A DNA stretch of 64,000 nucleotides from positions 1,364,001-1,428,000 of the forward strand of contig NZ_CP114599.1 of NCBI RefSeq assembly GCF_027286305.1, written 5' to 3'. The translations under genes were made by a program, and so were the position numbers. This stretch comes from Phenylobacterium sp. NIBR 498073. Lineage in GTDB: Bacteria; Pseudomonadota; Alphaproteobacteria; Caulobacterales; Caulobacteraceae. Shown one piece after another: positions 51,724 to 60,610 of this stretch (position 1 is the first letter of the stretch; each line of letters begins with the position of its first letter). Below the pieces are notes generated by a model. The model was not told the DNA's origin, made no database searches, and was given only the letters and a program-made list of their open reading frames with translations.

Positions 51724-54333
51724 TTACGAGCGCAAGCCCGTGGCCTGGTAAGCGCGCAGCCTGCCGAGATGCTCGCGCAGCAGGCCGTCGGCGGCGACGA
51801 AGGCGCGGCGCGCGACCACGCCGACGGCGAAACTCAGGGGCACGGCCAGGGCGATGTTCGCCGGGTCGGACAGGCCAAGCGGCCTCAGGCCGTGGATCAC
51901 GACCGGATGCAGCAGGTAGACGTAGAGCGTCGCGGTTCCGAGGCTGGCGGCCAGGCGCGCGAGGGCGCGCGGCGCCGGGATCGACAGCCGCAGCGCCAGG
52001 ACGGCCAGCGCCGCGGCGGCGACGCCGAGCACCTGCAGGCTCATGTCGATCTGGACCAGCAGGGCGAGGGTGAGGGCCGCCATGGCGAGGGTGACTGCGA
52101 CCTGCCGCGGGCCGCGCATGGTCTGCATCAGCCAGCCGATCACGAAGATGCTGAACGCCTCCGGCAGGCCGCGCTGAGCGACATAGGGCAGACCCGGCCC
52201 GTGCTCCACGAGCGCCAGGCCCGCCAGCGCGAGCGCCAGCAGCCCGGACACCGCCAGCCCCGATCGCCAGGGCCGCGTCGCCGCCTGCCGTCGCAGGCCG
52301 GGGACGGCGGCGACCAGCGCCATCGCCGCCACGATCTGGGCGTAGAGGCTGACGAACCAGAACGGTCCGAGCAGCGAGCCGAACATCAGCGGCTGGTAGT
52401 TGCCGAGCAGCAGGACGTAGCTGAGCGGCGGGGCCTCGCGCGCCAGGCCATAGGCCGCCAGCAGCGCGAAATAGATCGGCACGATCGGGTAGAGCATGCG
52501 CCGGGCGAACCCGATGGCGTCGCCTTCGGCGATCGGCCGAAGCTGAAAGCGGCCCATGGAGAAGCCCATGACCGCGATCAACGCCCAGGTCCCGCCGCGG
52601 AGGGGATAGGCGCTGGCGTGCTGGGCGACGACGAGCGAGATCGCCGCCAGCCGCAGCAGCAGGTCGGTGTCGATCCGCGCCGGCGGCGGGCGGGTCGCGC
52701 TGGCCGGGACCAGGGCCTCGAGCGCCGCCAACGGCATGTTCTCCCAGCCCGGCGGGGCGCGGCCCAGGCGTTCCTCGAGCGCCATCTGCATGGTGAGGTA
52801 GCTCAGCGAGTCGCCGCCGAGCCCGGTGAAGCTGTCGCTTGGCCCGACCTTGGCGCTGCGGGTGGCTTCGCGCAGGATCGCGGCCAGGCTGCCCGACAGG
52901 ACGGCGTGGCGACGGGCGGCCATGGCTGCGTCGGCCGCCTCGGCGGCGATCTGCTCCAGCGCCTTCTGGTCGATCTTTCCCGACGGCAGGAGCGGCGGCT
53001 CGGGCAGCGGCGCGGCGGCGATCTCGGCCGGCGGCAGGTTGTAGAGGCCGGCCACGGCGGCCCGTGCGGCCTCGACCTGGCCGGCCTGACGCACCAGCAG
53101 CACCAGCCGGTCGCCGGCGGCGACGGCGTGCGCCGGGACGCCGGCCTCGCTCAAGGCCTGCTCGATCTGGTCCAGGCTGAGCCGAAGGCCGAACAGCTTC
53201 ACGAAGCGCTTCATGCGCCCGACGATGCGGTAGTAGCCCGCGGCCGTGCGCTCGGCGATGTCGCCGGTCCGTAGCTGAGCTGGCCCGGGCGGGGCGGCGA
53301 GCCCGGCGCGATCGACGGCGTAGCCCATCATCACATTGGGGCCTTCATAGACCAGTTCGCCCGGCCGGCCGGGGCCGAGGATCTCGCCGCCGGACTCGTC
53401 GGCCAGCCAGATCCGCCCGCCCGGGATCGCCTGGCCGATGGTGTCGGCGGCTTCGGGCAGAGCCGAGGGCGGCGTCCAGGAGATGCGCGGCGCGGCCTCG
53501 GTCTGCCCGTACATCAGCACCAGGTCCCAGCCGCCGTCGCGGCCGAGCGCCGCAAAGCGCCGCGCGGTCTCCGGGGCGAGCCGGCCGCCGGCCTGGGTGA
53601 CATAGCGCAGGCGCGGCAGCTCGACGCCGGAGAAGCCGGCCGCAGCCAGGAGGTCGAACTGGTGCGGCACCAGGGCCAGGCTGGTGACCCCGGCGGCACG
53701 CGCCTCAGCGAAGAACGCCGGGTCGGACACCGAGCGGTCGGTCAGCGCCAGCGTCGCCCCGGCCGACAGGTACGAGTTCAGGACCGACATTCCGTAGGAG
53801 TAGAAGAACGGCAGGGTGGTCGCGGCCCGGTCCTGGGCGCTCAGGCCGAGGTACTCGGCGATGGACGCGGCGTTGGCGGCGATGTTGCGGCGCGAGAGGC
53901 GGACCATCTTCGGCTCGCCCGTGCTGCCGGACGTCGACAGGAGAAGCGCCAGGTCGGGATGCGGCGGCGGCCAGGCCGCGTCCCGCCAGCCGGCCCGCGC
54001 CTCGGCGGCGAGTCGTCCGTCGGCGCCCGCCTTCAGGTGAATGTCGGGGGTCCATACCTGCTGGATGCGGCTGCCGGGCGGGCTCGAGCCGGGTTCCTGG
54101 AGCATCACCGGAAAGCCGGCGCGCAGGGCGCCCAGATAGGCCGCGACGGCCTCGCCCGTCGTGGGGAAGTCGAGCAGCACCAGCGGGACGAAGTCGCCGG
54201 CCAGCGTCCGCAAGCGATCGGCCCAAGCCTCGGCGTTCTGCGAGAGCGTCCGGTAGCTCGTCTCGCCGCCCTGGGCCGAGACCAGGGCCGGCCTGTCCGG
54301 GTCGGTGACCTCCAACGTCCAGAACGGCCCCAT
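51724..54333 (-). CDS. Single-chain adenylation/carrier/membrane-acyltransferase fusion
   Basis: An 869-residue fusion with three parts. Residues 1-470 are an ANL (AMP-forming) ligase: STSGSTGEPK at 133-142, YGQTEA at 275-280, RTGD at 355-358, PSGKID with catalytic Lys at 453. Residues 480-545 are an acyl/peptidyl carrier with LGGDSL; the phosphopantetheine Ser is S509. Residues 553-869 are a polytopic acyltransferase-3 domain with conserved His 572 (LVVAQHAS) and His 809 (LYVYLLHPV). So one chain could activate an acid, load it on the carrier and transfer it across or onto the membrane. That resembles Dlt-type acylation, but with an acyltransferase-3 instead of DltB. Substrate and acceptor unknown. 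Confidence 0.88.
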   Translation of the reverse strand: MGPFWTLEVTDPDRPALVSAQGGETSYRTLSQNAEAWADRLRTLAGDFVPLVLLDFPTTGEAVAAYLGALRAGFPVMLQEPGSSPPGSRIQQVWTPDIHLKAGADGRLAAEARAGWRDAAWPPPHPDLALLLSTSGSTGEPKMVRLSRRNIAANAASIAEYLGLSAQDRAATTLPFFYSYGMSVLNSYLSAGATLALTDRSVSDPAFFAEARAAGVTSLALVPHQFDLLAAAGFSGVELPRLRYVTQAGGRLAPETARRFAALGRDGGWDLVLMYGQTEAAPRISWTPPSALPEAADTIGQAIPGGRIWLADESGGEILGPGRPGELVYEGPNVMMGYAVDRAGLAAPPGPAQLRTGDIAERTAAGYYRIVGRMKRFVKLFGLRLSLDQIEQALSEAGVPAHAVAAGDRLVLLVRQAGQVEAARAAVAGLYNLPPAEIAAAPLPEPPLLPSGKIDQKALEQIAAEAADAAMAARRHAVLSGSLAAILREATRSAKVGPSDSFTGLGGDSLSYLTMQMALEERLGRAPPGWENMPLAALEALVPASATRPPPARIDTDLLLRLAAISLVVAQHASAYPLRGGTWALIAVMGFSMGRFQLRPIAEGDAIGFARRMLYPIVPIYFALLAAYGLAREAPPLSYVLLLGNYQPLMFGSLLGPFWFVSLYAQIVAAMALVAAVPGLRRQAATRPWRSGLAVSGLLALALAGLALVEHGPGLPYVAQRGLPEAFSIFVIGWLMQTMRGPRQVAVTLAMAALTLALLVQIDMSLQVLGVAAAALAVLALRLSIPAPRALARLAASLGTATLYVYLLHPVVIHGLRPLGLSDPANIALAVPLSFAVGVVARRAFVAADGLLREHLGRLRAYQATGLRS

Positions 54334-54553
54334 TGCTACCCCGAAAAGTAGTTCCCCGTTGCGCAACTCTACATTGGGGCCGGCGTCTGTCCATCGGTCA
54401 GGCTCAGGGGGAGGCCATCGAGATGCTCGATGGATCTGGCCAAATTGGGCGTGTCGGATCGATGTCCTTGCGGCCCATCGAGCGATCGCCGAAGCTCGGC
54501 AACCGAACGTTGCGGGTGCGCGTGGCGCGCGGCGTCGGCAGGAGGGTCGGACC

Positions 54554-55348
54554 ATGGTCTTGCGACGGGTTCTGGCGGCGAGCGGACTGATCCTGGCGTC
54601 CGCGGCGCCGGCCGTGGCGCAGGAGGCCCCGACGCTGCTGGGCTGGACGCTCGACAGCGTCCGCGGCGGCGTTCGCTACGCCCCCGACTACCTCGGATCG
54701 GACGACTACCGGGCCTGGTTCACCGGCGCGGTGGTGCTGGTGCGGCGCGACGCGGCGCCGACCCCCAAGGGCGCGCCGGACGACGGGGTGAGCCTGGGCC
54801 TGATCGGGACCGGGCCGGTGACCGCCGGGGTGGTCGGACGATGGCGCTCGTCGCGCGAGGACGACAACGACCTGCGCGGCTTCGAGAAGATCGACGCGAC
54901 CGTGGAGGCCGGCGGCTTCGTCAACTGGTGGCCGACGGACTGGCTGCGATTGCGGGCCGAGGCCCGCCGCGGCTTCGGCGGGCATGACGGCTGGGCGGGC
55001 GATTTCGCCGCCGACGCCATCGTCCGCGGCGAGCGTTGGACGTTCACGGCCGGGCCGCGCCTCGACTGGGGCGACGACGACTTCACCAGCACCTATTTCG
55101 CGGTCACGCCGCAGGACGCCGCGCGCAGCCCGCTCGGGCTCGCGGCTTATGCGCCGAGCGGCGCCACCTGGTCGCCCGGGCTGGTCGCCAGCGCCGAGTA
55201 TCGGGTGACGCCGCGCTGGAGCGTGCAGAGCGTGGCCACCTATTCGCGGATCACGGGCGATGCGGCCGACAGCCCGATCGTCGAGGACCTGGGCTCGCCG
55301 GACCAGTTCAGCATCAGCCTCAGCGCGCGCTACACCCTCGGCCAATGA
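54554..55348 (+). CDS. MipA/OmpV-family outer-membrane protein
   Basis: A 264-residue outer-membrane barrel protein. Signal peptide MVLRRVLAASGLILASAAP (cleavage after AVAQ), then GGVRYAPDYLGSDDYR, the family's opening (pappyEGSdey-like), internal strands FVNWWPTDWLRLRAEARRG, and a final strand ending SLSARYTLGQ. MipA in E. coli is a scaffold for murein synthesis and lysis enzymes; OmpV members also affect antibiotic entry. The ATG at 54554 has GGAGGG at 54541. It is divergent from the acylation fusion with a 220-bp shared upstream region. Confidence 0.85.
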   Translation: MVLRRVLAASGLILASAAPAVAQEAPTLLGWTLDSVRGGVRYAPDYLGSDDYRAWFTGAVVLVRRDAAPTPKGAPDDGVSLGLIGTGPVTAGVVGRWRSSREDDNDLRGFEKIDATVEAGGFVNWWPTDWLRLRAEARRGFGGHDGWAGDFAADAIVRGERWTFTAGPRLDWGDDDFTSTYFAVTPQDAARSPLGLAAYAPSGATWSPGLVASAEYRVTPRWSVQSVATYSRITGDAADSPIVEDLGSPDQFSISLSARYTLGQ

Positions 55349-55765
55349 GGGGGGCGACATGAGCTGTCGACCTAAATCGTTGAAATTGTTCGGTTATGAC
55401 CAGATCTCGACCGAGCCCTCGAACGCCTGAGCTTTGGTCGCGACGAATCCAATTCTCCGAAACGTCCGCAATGGGCGCGGCGCTGCGAGCATCCGCAACG
55501 GGTCGGAGCCGAATTGGCCCGCCCAGCCGACGGCGGCCGCCGAGAGCGCTTGGCGAAGGGGCCTGCTTTCGACCGATTGCGGACATCGACGACGGGGCAG
55601 CGACCTGACTGCTCAGGGCTCTTGGCGGACCACCGCTACGGCCGCTTCTGGGCGCCAAGCCTGGTGCGGGTCGTCATGAGTGGCCTTGGCGCAGAACTGA
55701 CCTCCCTCACTGTGAAGTCTTTCTGAGTGGCTGTAGGCCAGGGGCAGGGCTTTCCTGGGAGGCCG
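55349..55765. other. Gene-poor stretch
   Basis: About 415 bp between the MipA and MFS genes. Short open frames exist on the plus strand, but none has a ribosome site, domain or the strong codon bias of neighbours. No repeat or hairpin stands out. It looks like decayed or simply non-coding sequence. Confidence 0.55.
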
Positions 55766-57136
55766 CTAACCCGATTGGGCTGAGTGGTGAAAACTAAGAA
55801 GCCCGGCGGTCAGTGCGAACGACGCAGCTATGGCGAGCCCCAGTTTTGGCGCATCGGCCCCGACCGTCAGACTAAATAGCAAGGTCATGATGAGGGCGCC
55901 GATGATCTGGCCGGCGACGCGGGCGGTGCCCTGCATGCCTCCGGCCGCTCCGCTGCGTTCCGCCGGGGCAGACAAGAACATGTTTCGATTGTTCGGCGTC
56001 TGGAACAACCCAAAGCCAATTCCGCATAGAGCGATCGCGGCGATGAGCGCAGGGGGCTGTTCAAGCAGGGCGCAGGTCGCGGCGCCGGAGAGGCCGGCGC
56101 AGAGGCTTAGGGCCCCGATGACGCAAAGCCTGCTTGTCGGCACGCGATCTGCCAGGCGACCGGCGACGATGGCGGTCGCGGCGACGCTCAGCGGCCAGGG
56201 CGTGAGGTAAAGTCCGGTCGCGAACGGGGTGAGCTTCAGTTCGTGTTGGAGGTAGAAGGGCAGCGCCAGGAGCCCGGCCGATTGCGCGGCGAAACAGCTG
56301 ACCGACGCAAAGACGGACGTTCGAAATGGCCGGGCGCGCAGCAGATCCAACGGGAACATCGGGGCGCGCTTCTTCGCCTCCCGCTGGACGAGCAGCGCAA
56401 GCCAGGCGATAGCCAGGGTTAGAGACGCTGCCGCCCAGAACGGGGCGCTAGTGGCCAACTCGGTCGACAGGATGAGCAGCGCAAACATGCCGGCGTTCAA
56501 GGCGATGCTCATCGGATCCAGCGACGTCGAGCGCTCCGGCGACGCCGGCATTGCGCGGGTCGCCGCGGCCGCCACGATCGCGAGAGGGAGCGGCGCTGCA
56601 AACAGCCACGGCCAACTCGCGTGGGCCAGGATGGCGGCGCCGAGGCCTGGCGCCGCAGCCGAAGCGATAGCGACGGTGAGCGCATTCCATCCGATCGCGG
56701 CGCCAAGGCGGCTGCTGGGAACCGCGAGGCGAAGGAGCGCGACGCCCAGCGCCATCACCGCGGCGCCGCCAATCCCCTGAACCAACCGGGCCGCCACTAG
56801 CCACTCTAGAGATGGAGCTTTTGCGCATAACACCGATGCTGCGGCGAAGGTCGCAACACCGAGCGTGAACACCCTGCGAAAGCCAAACCGCTCGCCGAGC
56901 GCACCACACGGCAGCAGCGCCATGACCAGGCCCGCCTGGTACGCAGTGATGATCAGGATGGACTTTGCGGGTGTCACATTCAGGGCGCGGCCGAGGCTCG
57001 GCAGGGCGACATTGGCGATCCCGGCGTCCAGCACGACCAACGCCATGGCCGACAGAACGCCCGCGATGGTGACGCCGGAACGCAAGCTTGAGAGCTGTGC
57101 GCTCGGCGTGGCGGGACTCGGGGCAAGAGCGGTCAT
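55766..57136 (-). CDS. MFS drug-exporter-like transporter (DHA2 type, 14 TM)
   Basis: A 456-residue transporter with about 14 hydrophobic segments. DHA2-type marks include the opening LDAGIANVALPSLGRAL (the LDxTxxNVALP motif) and GERFGFRRVFTLG in loop 2-3. It probably exports drugs or toxic small molecules with proton antiport. The ATG at 57136 overlaps the stop of the cupin gene (ATGA). The next gene beyond is a divergent LysR regulator, which likely controls both. Confidence 0.88.
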   Translation of the reverse strand: MTALAPSPATPSAQLSSLRSGVTIAGVLSAMALVVLDAGIANVALPSLGRALNVTPAKSILIITAYQAGLVMALLPCGALGERFGFRRVFTLGVATFAAASVLCAKAPSLEWLVAARLVQGIGGAAVMALGVALLRLAVPSSRLGAAIGWNALTVAIASAAAPGLGAAILAHASWPWLFAAPLPLAIVAAAATRAMPASPERSTSLDPMSIALNAGMFALLILSTELATSAPFWAAASLTLAIAWLALLVQREAKKRAPMFPLDLLRARPFRTSVFASVSCFAAQSAGLLALPFYLQHELKLTPFATGLYLTPWPLSVAATAIVAGRLADRVPTSRLCVIGALSLCAGLSGAATCALLEQPPALIAAIALCGIGFGLFQTPNNRNMFLSAPAERSGAAGGMQGTARVAGQIIGALIMTLLFSLTVGADAPKLGLAIAASFALTAGLLSFHHSAQSG

Positions 57137-57678
57137 CTCGCGGCCGGCGCCCACACGCCGCTCTGCTCGACATAACGGGTCAGCCTGCGTTCGACGCGAT
57201 CCTCGACCCGAAGATCACGGTCCGTGAACCTGAAGAGCAGGGCGGACTGCGAGCGGCATCGCGTGTCGTGGACGTCGCCGGGAAGATAGACCTGCACCTG
57301 GCCGCTTTGAACGACGGTGCTGTTGCGCTGAACCAGTCGGATTGGCCCGTTCTGATCCTCCACAGGAGCATAGGTCCGCATTTCGATCTCACCATCCTGA
57401 ATGGCGTAGATCACCCAGCCTCGACCGTGGTCATGGGGCGCGCGGTAGAGGCCAGCCTGCTCTGTGTGCGCGAGCAGCACGAAGCCATGTTCGGGATCGC
57501 GATAGAGTTCCTGGTTGGCCGGTGCGGTCCGGAGAAGCTCCGCGAGCCAAGCTTCCGAGGCAGGTGTCTTCACGAGCTCAGTTAGGTAGCTTTGGCATTC
57601 CGTGACCAGTTCCGTGGTCAGCGGACCCCAGGCGGCTCGCACCTGCTCGACAAACTTCTGAAGGGAGTTGGTGGGCAT
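57133..57678 (-). CDS. Cupin-fold protein, cysteine-dioxygenase-like
   Basis: A 181-residue protein with a single cupin barrel in its second half: YRAPHDHGRGWVIYAIQDGEIEM supplies the two His and a Glu of cupin motif 1, and VQVYLPGDVHDTRC the motif 2 His. The arrangement matches small CDO/PCO-like cupins that bind one iron. The N-terminal 60 residues are helical. It may oxidise or sense a thiol or small organic; the substrate is unknown. The start at 57678 has AAGGA upstream. It is co-translated with the MFS exporter. Confidence 0.8.
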   Translation of the reverse strand: MPTNSLQKFVEQVRAAWGPLTTELVTECQSYLTELVKTPASEAWLAELLRTAPANQELYRDPEHGFVLLAHTEQAGLYRAPHDHGRGWVIYAIQDGEIEMRTYAPVEDQNGPIRLVQRNSTVVQSGQVQVYLPGDVHDTRCRSQSALLFRFTDRDLRVEDRVERRLTRYVEQSGVWAPAAR

Positions 57679-57747
57679 GAATTCATCCTTCGCGGTTGAC
57701 GGATGAAGCGTACGGGCCTTCAACGCATGGCGGAACGCGCAGCAATT

Positions 57748-57762
57748 GCACTCTAATAGTGC
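57748..57762. promoter_or_regulatory. LysR-type operator between cupin and regulator
   Basis: GCACT (57748-57752), CTAAT, AGTGC (57758-57762) form a 15-bp interrupted dyad in the shared promoter region, 28 bp before the LysR start codon. This is the size and place of a LysR recognition site; the T-N11-A pattern is satisfied. Confidence 0.55.
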
Positions 57763-57789
57763 GTCTGACGCCATGTATTGGAAGCCGCC

Positions 57790-58704
57790 ATGTCGACGCC
57801 CGACCTCAATCTGCTGTTCGCCCTGGACGTGTTGCTGGCTGAGGGAAGCGTTGCGGCTGCAGCGCGGCGCCTTCGGCTCAGTCCATCGGCGATGAGCCGC
57901 ACGCTTGCGCGATTACGAGAGACGACTGGCGACCCTCTCCTTGTGAGGGCCGGGCGAGGGCTTGTAGCGACTCCGCGTGCGATCGCGCTACAGCCGCAAG
58001 TCAGTCAGATCGTAAAGGAGGCCGCAGCATTGCTTGCGCCGGTGGAGGGCCTGGATATCGCAACCTTGGCGCGGACCTTCACGCTGCGGACCAGCGACGG
58101 CTTCGTTGAGTGTTTCGGCCCTAGTCTGATCGCCAAAGTGAGCGCGGAGGCTCCGACTGTCCGCCTCAACTTCCTGCAGAAGCCCGACAAGGACAGCGGT
58201 CCGCTGCGTGAAGGTCGGGTCGACCTCGAAACGGGCGTCGTCGATGCGTCGCTGGGCCCGGAGCTGCGCACCCAGGCGCTGTTCCTCGACCGTCTCATCG
58301 GAGTTGTGCGGGCGGGGCACCCCCTTGCGAACGGCGAGGTCACGGCCAAGCAGTACGCGGCGGCGCGTCACGTCATTGTTTCGAGGAGCGGCTTTGAGGC
58401 GGACGCCGTGGATCGTCCCTTCCTGCCGGAGGATCTGACACGCCAGGTGGCGAGCGTCGTGGGCGGCTTCGCGGTCGCCTTGTCGTTGGCGCGCACCTCC
58501 GACTTGGTAGCGACGGTTCCCGAGCGCCATAGCGAGATCCTGCGCGAGGGGATGTTCAGCTTCCCAATCCCCGCAGACACCAAGCCATTCACCGTGGCCA
58601 TGCTTTGGCATCCTCGCCTTGACGCCGATGCCGCGCATCGCTGGTTGCGGGGATGCGTGCGCGAGGTCTGTTCGTCCACGGCGGGCAGCTCAGGGCCAGC
58701 CTAG
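57790..58704 (+). CDS. LysR-family transcriptional regulator
   Basis: A 304-residue regulator. The N-terminal winged helix is typical (DLNLLFALDVLLAEGSVAAAARRLRLSPSAMSRTLARLRE), and the effector domain begins near residue 90 (LDIATLARTFTLRTSDGFVE). It is of the NodD/LinR-like branch, judging from the wide effector region, not of a specific named family. Divergent from the cupin-MFS pair, with a dyad at 57748, so it probably regulates those genes and itself. The inducer is unknown. The start at 57790 is favoured over 57778. Confidence 0.9.
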   Translation: MSTPDLNLLFALDVLLAEGSVAAAARRLRLSPSAMSRTLARLRETTGDPLLVRAGRGLVATPRAIALQPQVSQIVKEAAALLAPVEGLDIATLARTFTLRTSDGFVECFGPSLIAKVSAEAPTVRLNFLQKPDKDSGPLREGRVDLETGVVDASLGPELRTQALFLDRLIGVVRAGHPLANGEVTAKQYAAARHVIVSRSGFEADAVDRPFLPEDLTRQVASVVGGFAVALSLARTSDLVATVPERHSEILREGMFSFPIPADTKPFTVAMLWHPRLDADAAHRWLRGCVREVCSSTAGSSGPA

Positions 58705-58851
58705 GGCATTTTTCATCCCCTATATGGCATGTCCGATTGCGGCGCCCTTCTAAAGTTCCGCTCCTGGCGCAACCCAGACCGTCCACCCACAATGGGCGCG
58801 CGTTATCGAAACTGGCGTCCGGCCCAGCTATGTGGCTGCACTCACAGAGGA

Positions 58852-59472
58852 TTAGGCTCGCGCCGAGCGACGGCATGCCGCTACGAATTCACCGATTTCC
58901 GGGCCCAGGGAATACTTTGGTTTGCGGATCACATCGAACCGACGCAGGGAGCGGCCGTGAGACATTGCGTCTAGAGTCTTGAGCAGCCGAGGCTCCGATC
59001 GCTCATCCGCGACATAGCGATAGCTAAGTCGCCCAGCGCCCGACCAGTGTTCAAAGATCTCACGGTTGAAGGCGAGTGTCTGGGTTGGTCCCCAGTCGAT
59101 CCGAAAGGGCATTTCTCGAACGGGGGGTGGCTGCCATTCGTGCTCCGGATTGTTCGTTTGAGGTACTTGAGCTCCCCAGTCCAGAACCATGCGAACGGCG
59201 CCACTCCTGAGACACTGGACCGCGAGGGTGTCGGGAATTGGCAAGCCGATCAGCGGTGGCCGTGCTGCTTGCTTTAGCTCCGAAGCGATGTGTCCCAGGT
59301 CGTGGCTTTCAGGCGCGTAGCTCTTCCACGGAGCGGAGCGCGGTGCGCAGCTTGCTGGGAACGCGCTCGCTAGTATCGTGAGAACTAATAACACCTGCCT
59401 TGGTGACACGCTGTGCTCCGCGCGAGGTGGGAGGCTCCTGGACGTGCAAATTTGTGTCTGCTTCCCGGACAC
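58852..59472 (-). CDS. Hypothetical lipoprotein-like protein
   Basis: A 206-residue frame of uncertain status. Hydrophobic residues near 27-42 (VLLVLTILASAFPASC) could form a signal with a Cys, though the long basic lead-in is unusual; a later start near the segment would be better. The body is acidic and contains no known motif. Codon bias is weaker than in the core genes, as in the nearby small ORFs. No function is offered. Confidence 0.45.
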   Translation of the reverse strand: MSGKQTQICTSRSLPPRAEHSVSPRQVLLVLTILASAFPASCAPRSAPWKSYAPESHDLGHIASELKQAARPPLIGLPIPDTLAVQCLRSGAVRMVLDWGAQVPQTNNPEHEWQPPPVREMPFRIDWGPTQTLAFNREIFEHWSGAGRLSYRYVADERSEPRLLKTLDAMSHGRSLRRFDVIRKPKYSLGPEIGEFVAACRRSARA

Positions 59473-59577
59473 AGTCCAGAGTCCGCTGCTGGCGCTGAGG
59501 AGACATTCATCGACGGAGTGTCGGCCTTTAGTCGTGAGCTAGGCCGTCGATGTCATCGGGTGATGACTTTCCGCGCA

Positions 59578-59612
59578 GGGGCCGGTGGGCTCCGCCTCCG
59601 GCCCCGTGTTTT
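59578..59612 (+). terminator. Terminator-like hairpin without an obvious gene
   Basis: GGGGCCGG (59578-59585) pairs with CCGGCCCC (59598-59605), followed by GTGTTTT. It points along the plus strand, but the flanking genes lie on the minus strand. It may end an unseen small RNA, or be a chance structure in G+C-rich DNA. Confidence 0.35.
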
Positions 59613-59629
59613 GCGGGCTCCTGTCGCGG

Positions 59630-59896
59630 CTAGGCCGCGACCGCCGGGCCAGGATAAGCGATGCTTGCCGAACGAATATGCGCGTCCCGCGCCGGACTGA
59701 GGAAGCGGGCCGCCAAGCTGCCGTCCTTCAGATAAAGTTGGATTTCACTCCAGATCCCGGCCCGAGCTAGTCGATCGGCCAGGCGACGGGCCGCTCTTTC
59801 GGCCTCGCGACCGCTTCGGAAGATCATATCATTGGAGACGTTGTCGATCGTAAGTTTCCAGCCGTCAGGCAAGGCTGTGACTGCGATCACCCGCAC
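59630..59896 (-). CDS. Small hypothetical protein (DUF2188-like layout)
   Basis: An 88-residue protein with a GTG start preceded by GGAGGGGA. The body is GWKLTIDNVSNDMIFRSGREAERAARRLADRLA, two beta-strands then a long basic helix, then a strand IQLYLKDGSLAARF. The order resembles small DUF2188-type proteins. It follows the next gene by 3 bp on the same strand. The role is unknown. Confidence 0.65.
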   Translation of the reverse strand: MRVIAVTALPDGWKLTIDNVSNDMIFRSGREAERAARRLADRLARAGIWSEIQLYLKDGSLAARFLSPARDAHIRSASIAYPGPAVAA

Positions 59897-59899
59897 GAG

Positions 59900-60274
59900 T
59901 CATTCCCCTCCATCTCGCGGTTTCAGGCTCGCGGAGCGCCGTCGCCGGCGGCCGAGCCCGGTCGGGCCTGGTCGGAAATCACCCAGTTGGTCGAGCCGAG
60001 CAATCGCCGCTCGTATCTCATCCAGACGTACGGGCTCCGGCGTCCCCAGAAGCCAGCGCAATCTCGGCTCGTCCTGTACAGCCGAGGCGTCAGACGCCCA
60101 CGAGCAGAGAATTTCGCGCTTCTGCTGCGTGGTGAGATGGGGATCCTTGAGGACATCCAGCGGATCGATGAAGCCGACCGCGGGACGCACGCCGCGTTCG
60201 AGTATGGCTTTGAGGCCGTGGGACGCTCCGAGCCCCTGGCCCCAGATGAGACCTTCGGACGTCGCAAGACGCAT
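59900..60274 (-). CDS. Small conserved alphaproteobacterial protein
   Basis: A 124-residue protein. The core RPAVGFIDPLDVLKDPHLTT, then QQKREILCSWASDASAVQDEP and later DEIRAAIARLD, reads like a small domain seen in several alphaproteobacteria (a P-x-x-V-L then S-x-W-x-S-D-A-x-A-V pattern); I recall it as conserved but not as having a known function. The ATG at 60274 is chosen for its GGGAG, spacing and bias. It forms an operon with the 88-residue gene. Confidence 0.7.
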   Translation of the reverse strand: MRLATSEGLIWGQGLGASHGLKAILERGVRPAVGFIDPLDVLKDPHLTTQQKREILCSWASDASAVQDEPRLRWLLGTPEPVRLDEIRAAIARLDQLGDFRPGPTGLGRRRRRSASLKPRDGGE

Positions 60275-60427
60275 CGTCAGACTCCCTTGGTTCCTACCTT
60301 TCTGTTTCTCGCCTGATCCGTATTGGAAGGCGCGCCGATGAATTGGAGGGGCCAACCCAAATTTCAAGAGGGCGCCTGTCGCGGTCGGAACCTGGCGTAA
60401 GTCTGTCTATCCGCGGAGGTCTCGCCT

Positions 60428-60610
60428 TTGATCTCCAGCAGGCGCTACTTGAGCTGGCTGCCCTTGCCGACACGCACCGTAGCGCTGGCGATCCAGACGC
60501 TCATCCTGGGGTTGGCCACTCAACGGGAACGCGCTCCCGACAAGGTGACCGAGGACGTCATGGCGGCCGCCCCCGAAGCCCTGGCTGCCGGCGCGACGGC
60601 CCCAAGGTAG
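60428..60610 (+). CDS. Small ORF with TTG start and strong ribosome site
   Basis: A 60-residue frame. A strong GGAGG at 60415-60419 lies eight bases before TTG at 60428, which supports translation. The product has a hydrophobic helix (TRTVALAIQTLILGLAT) and an acidic Ala-rich tail. No family is recognised. It may be a membrane microprotein. Confidence 0.5.
   Translation: MISSRRYLSWLPLPTRTVALAIQTLILGLATQRERAPDKVTEDVMAAAPEALAAGATAPR

Noticed and set aside
54336..54351. CTAC-N8-GTAG dyad directly before the acylation-fusion start
   Set aside because: Only four bases pair at each end; could be a regulator site but equally chance, and it overlaps the ribosome-binding region.
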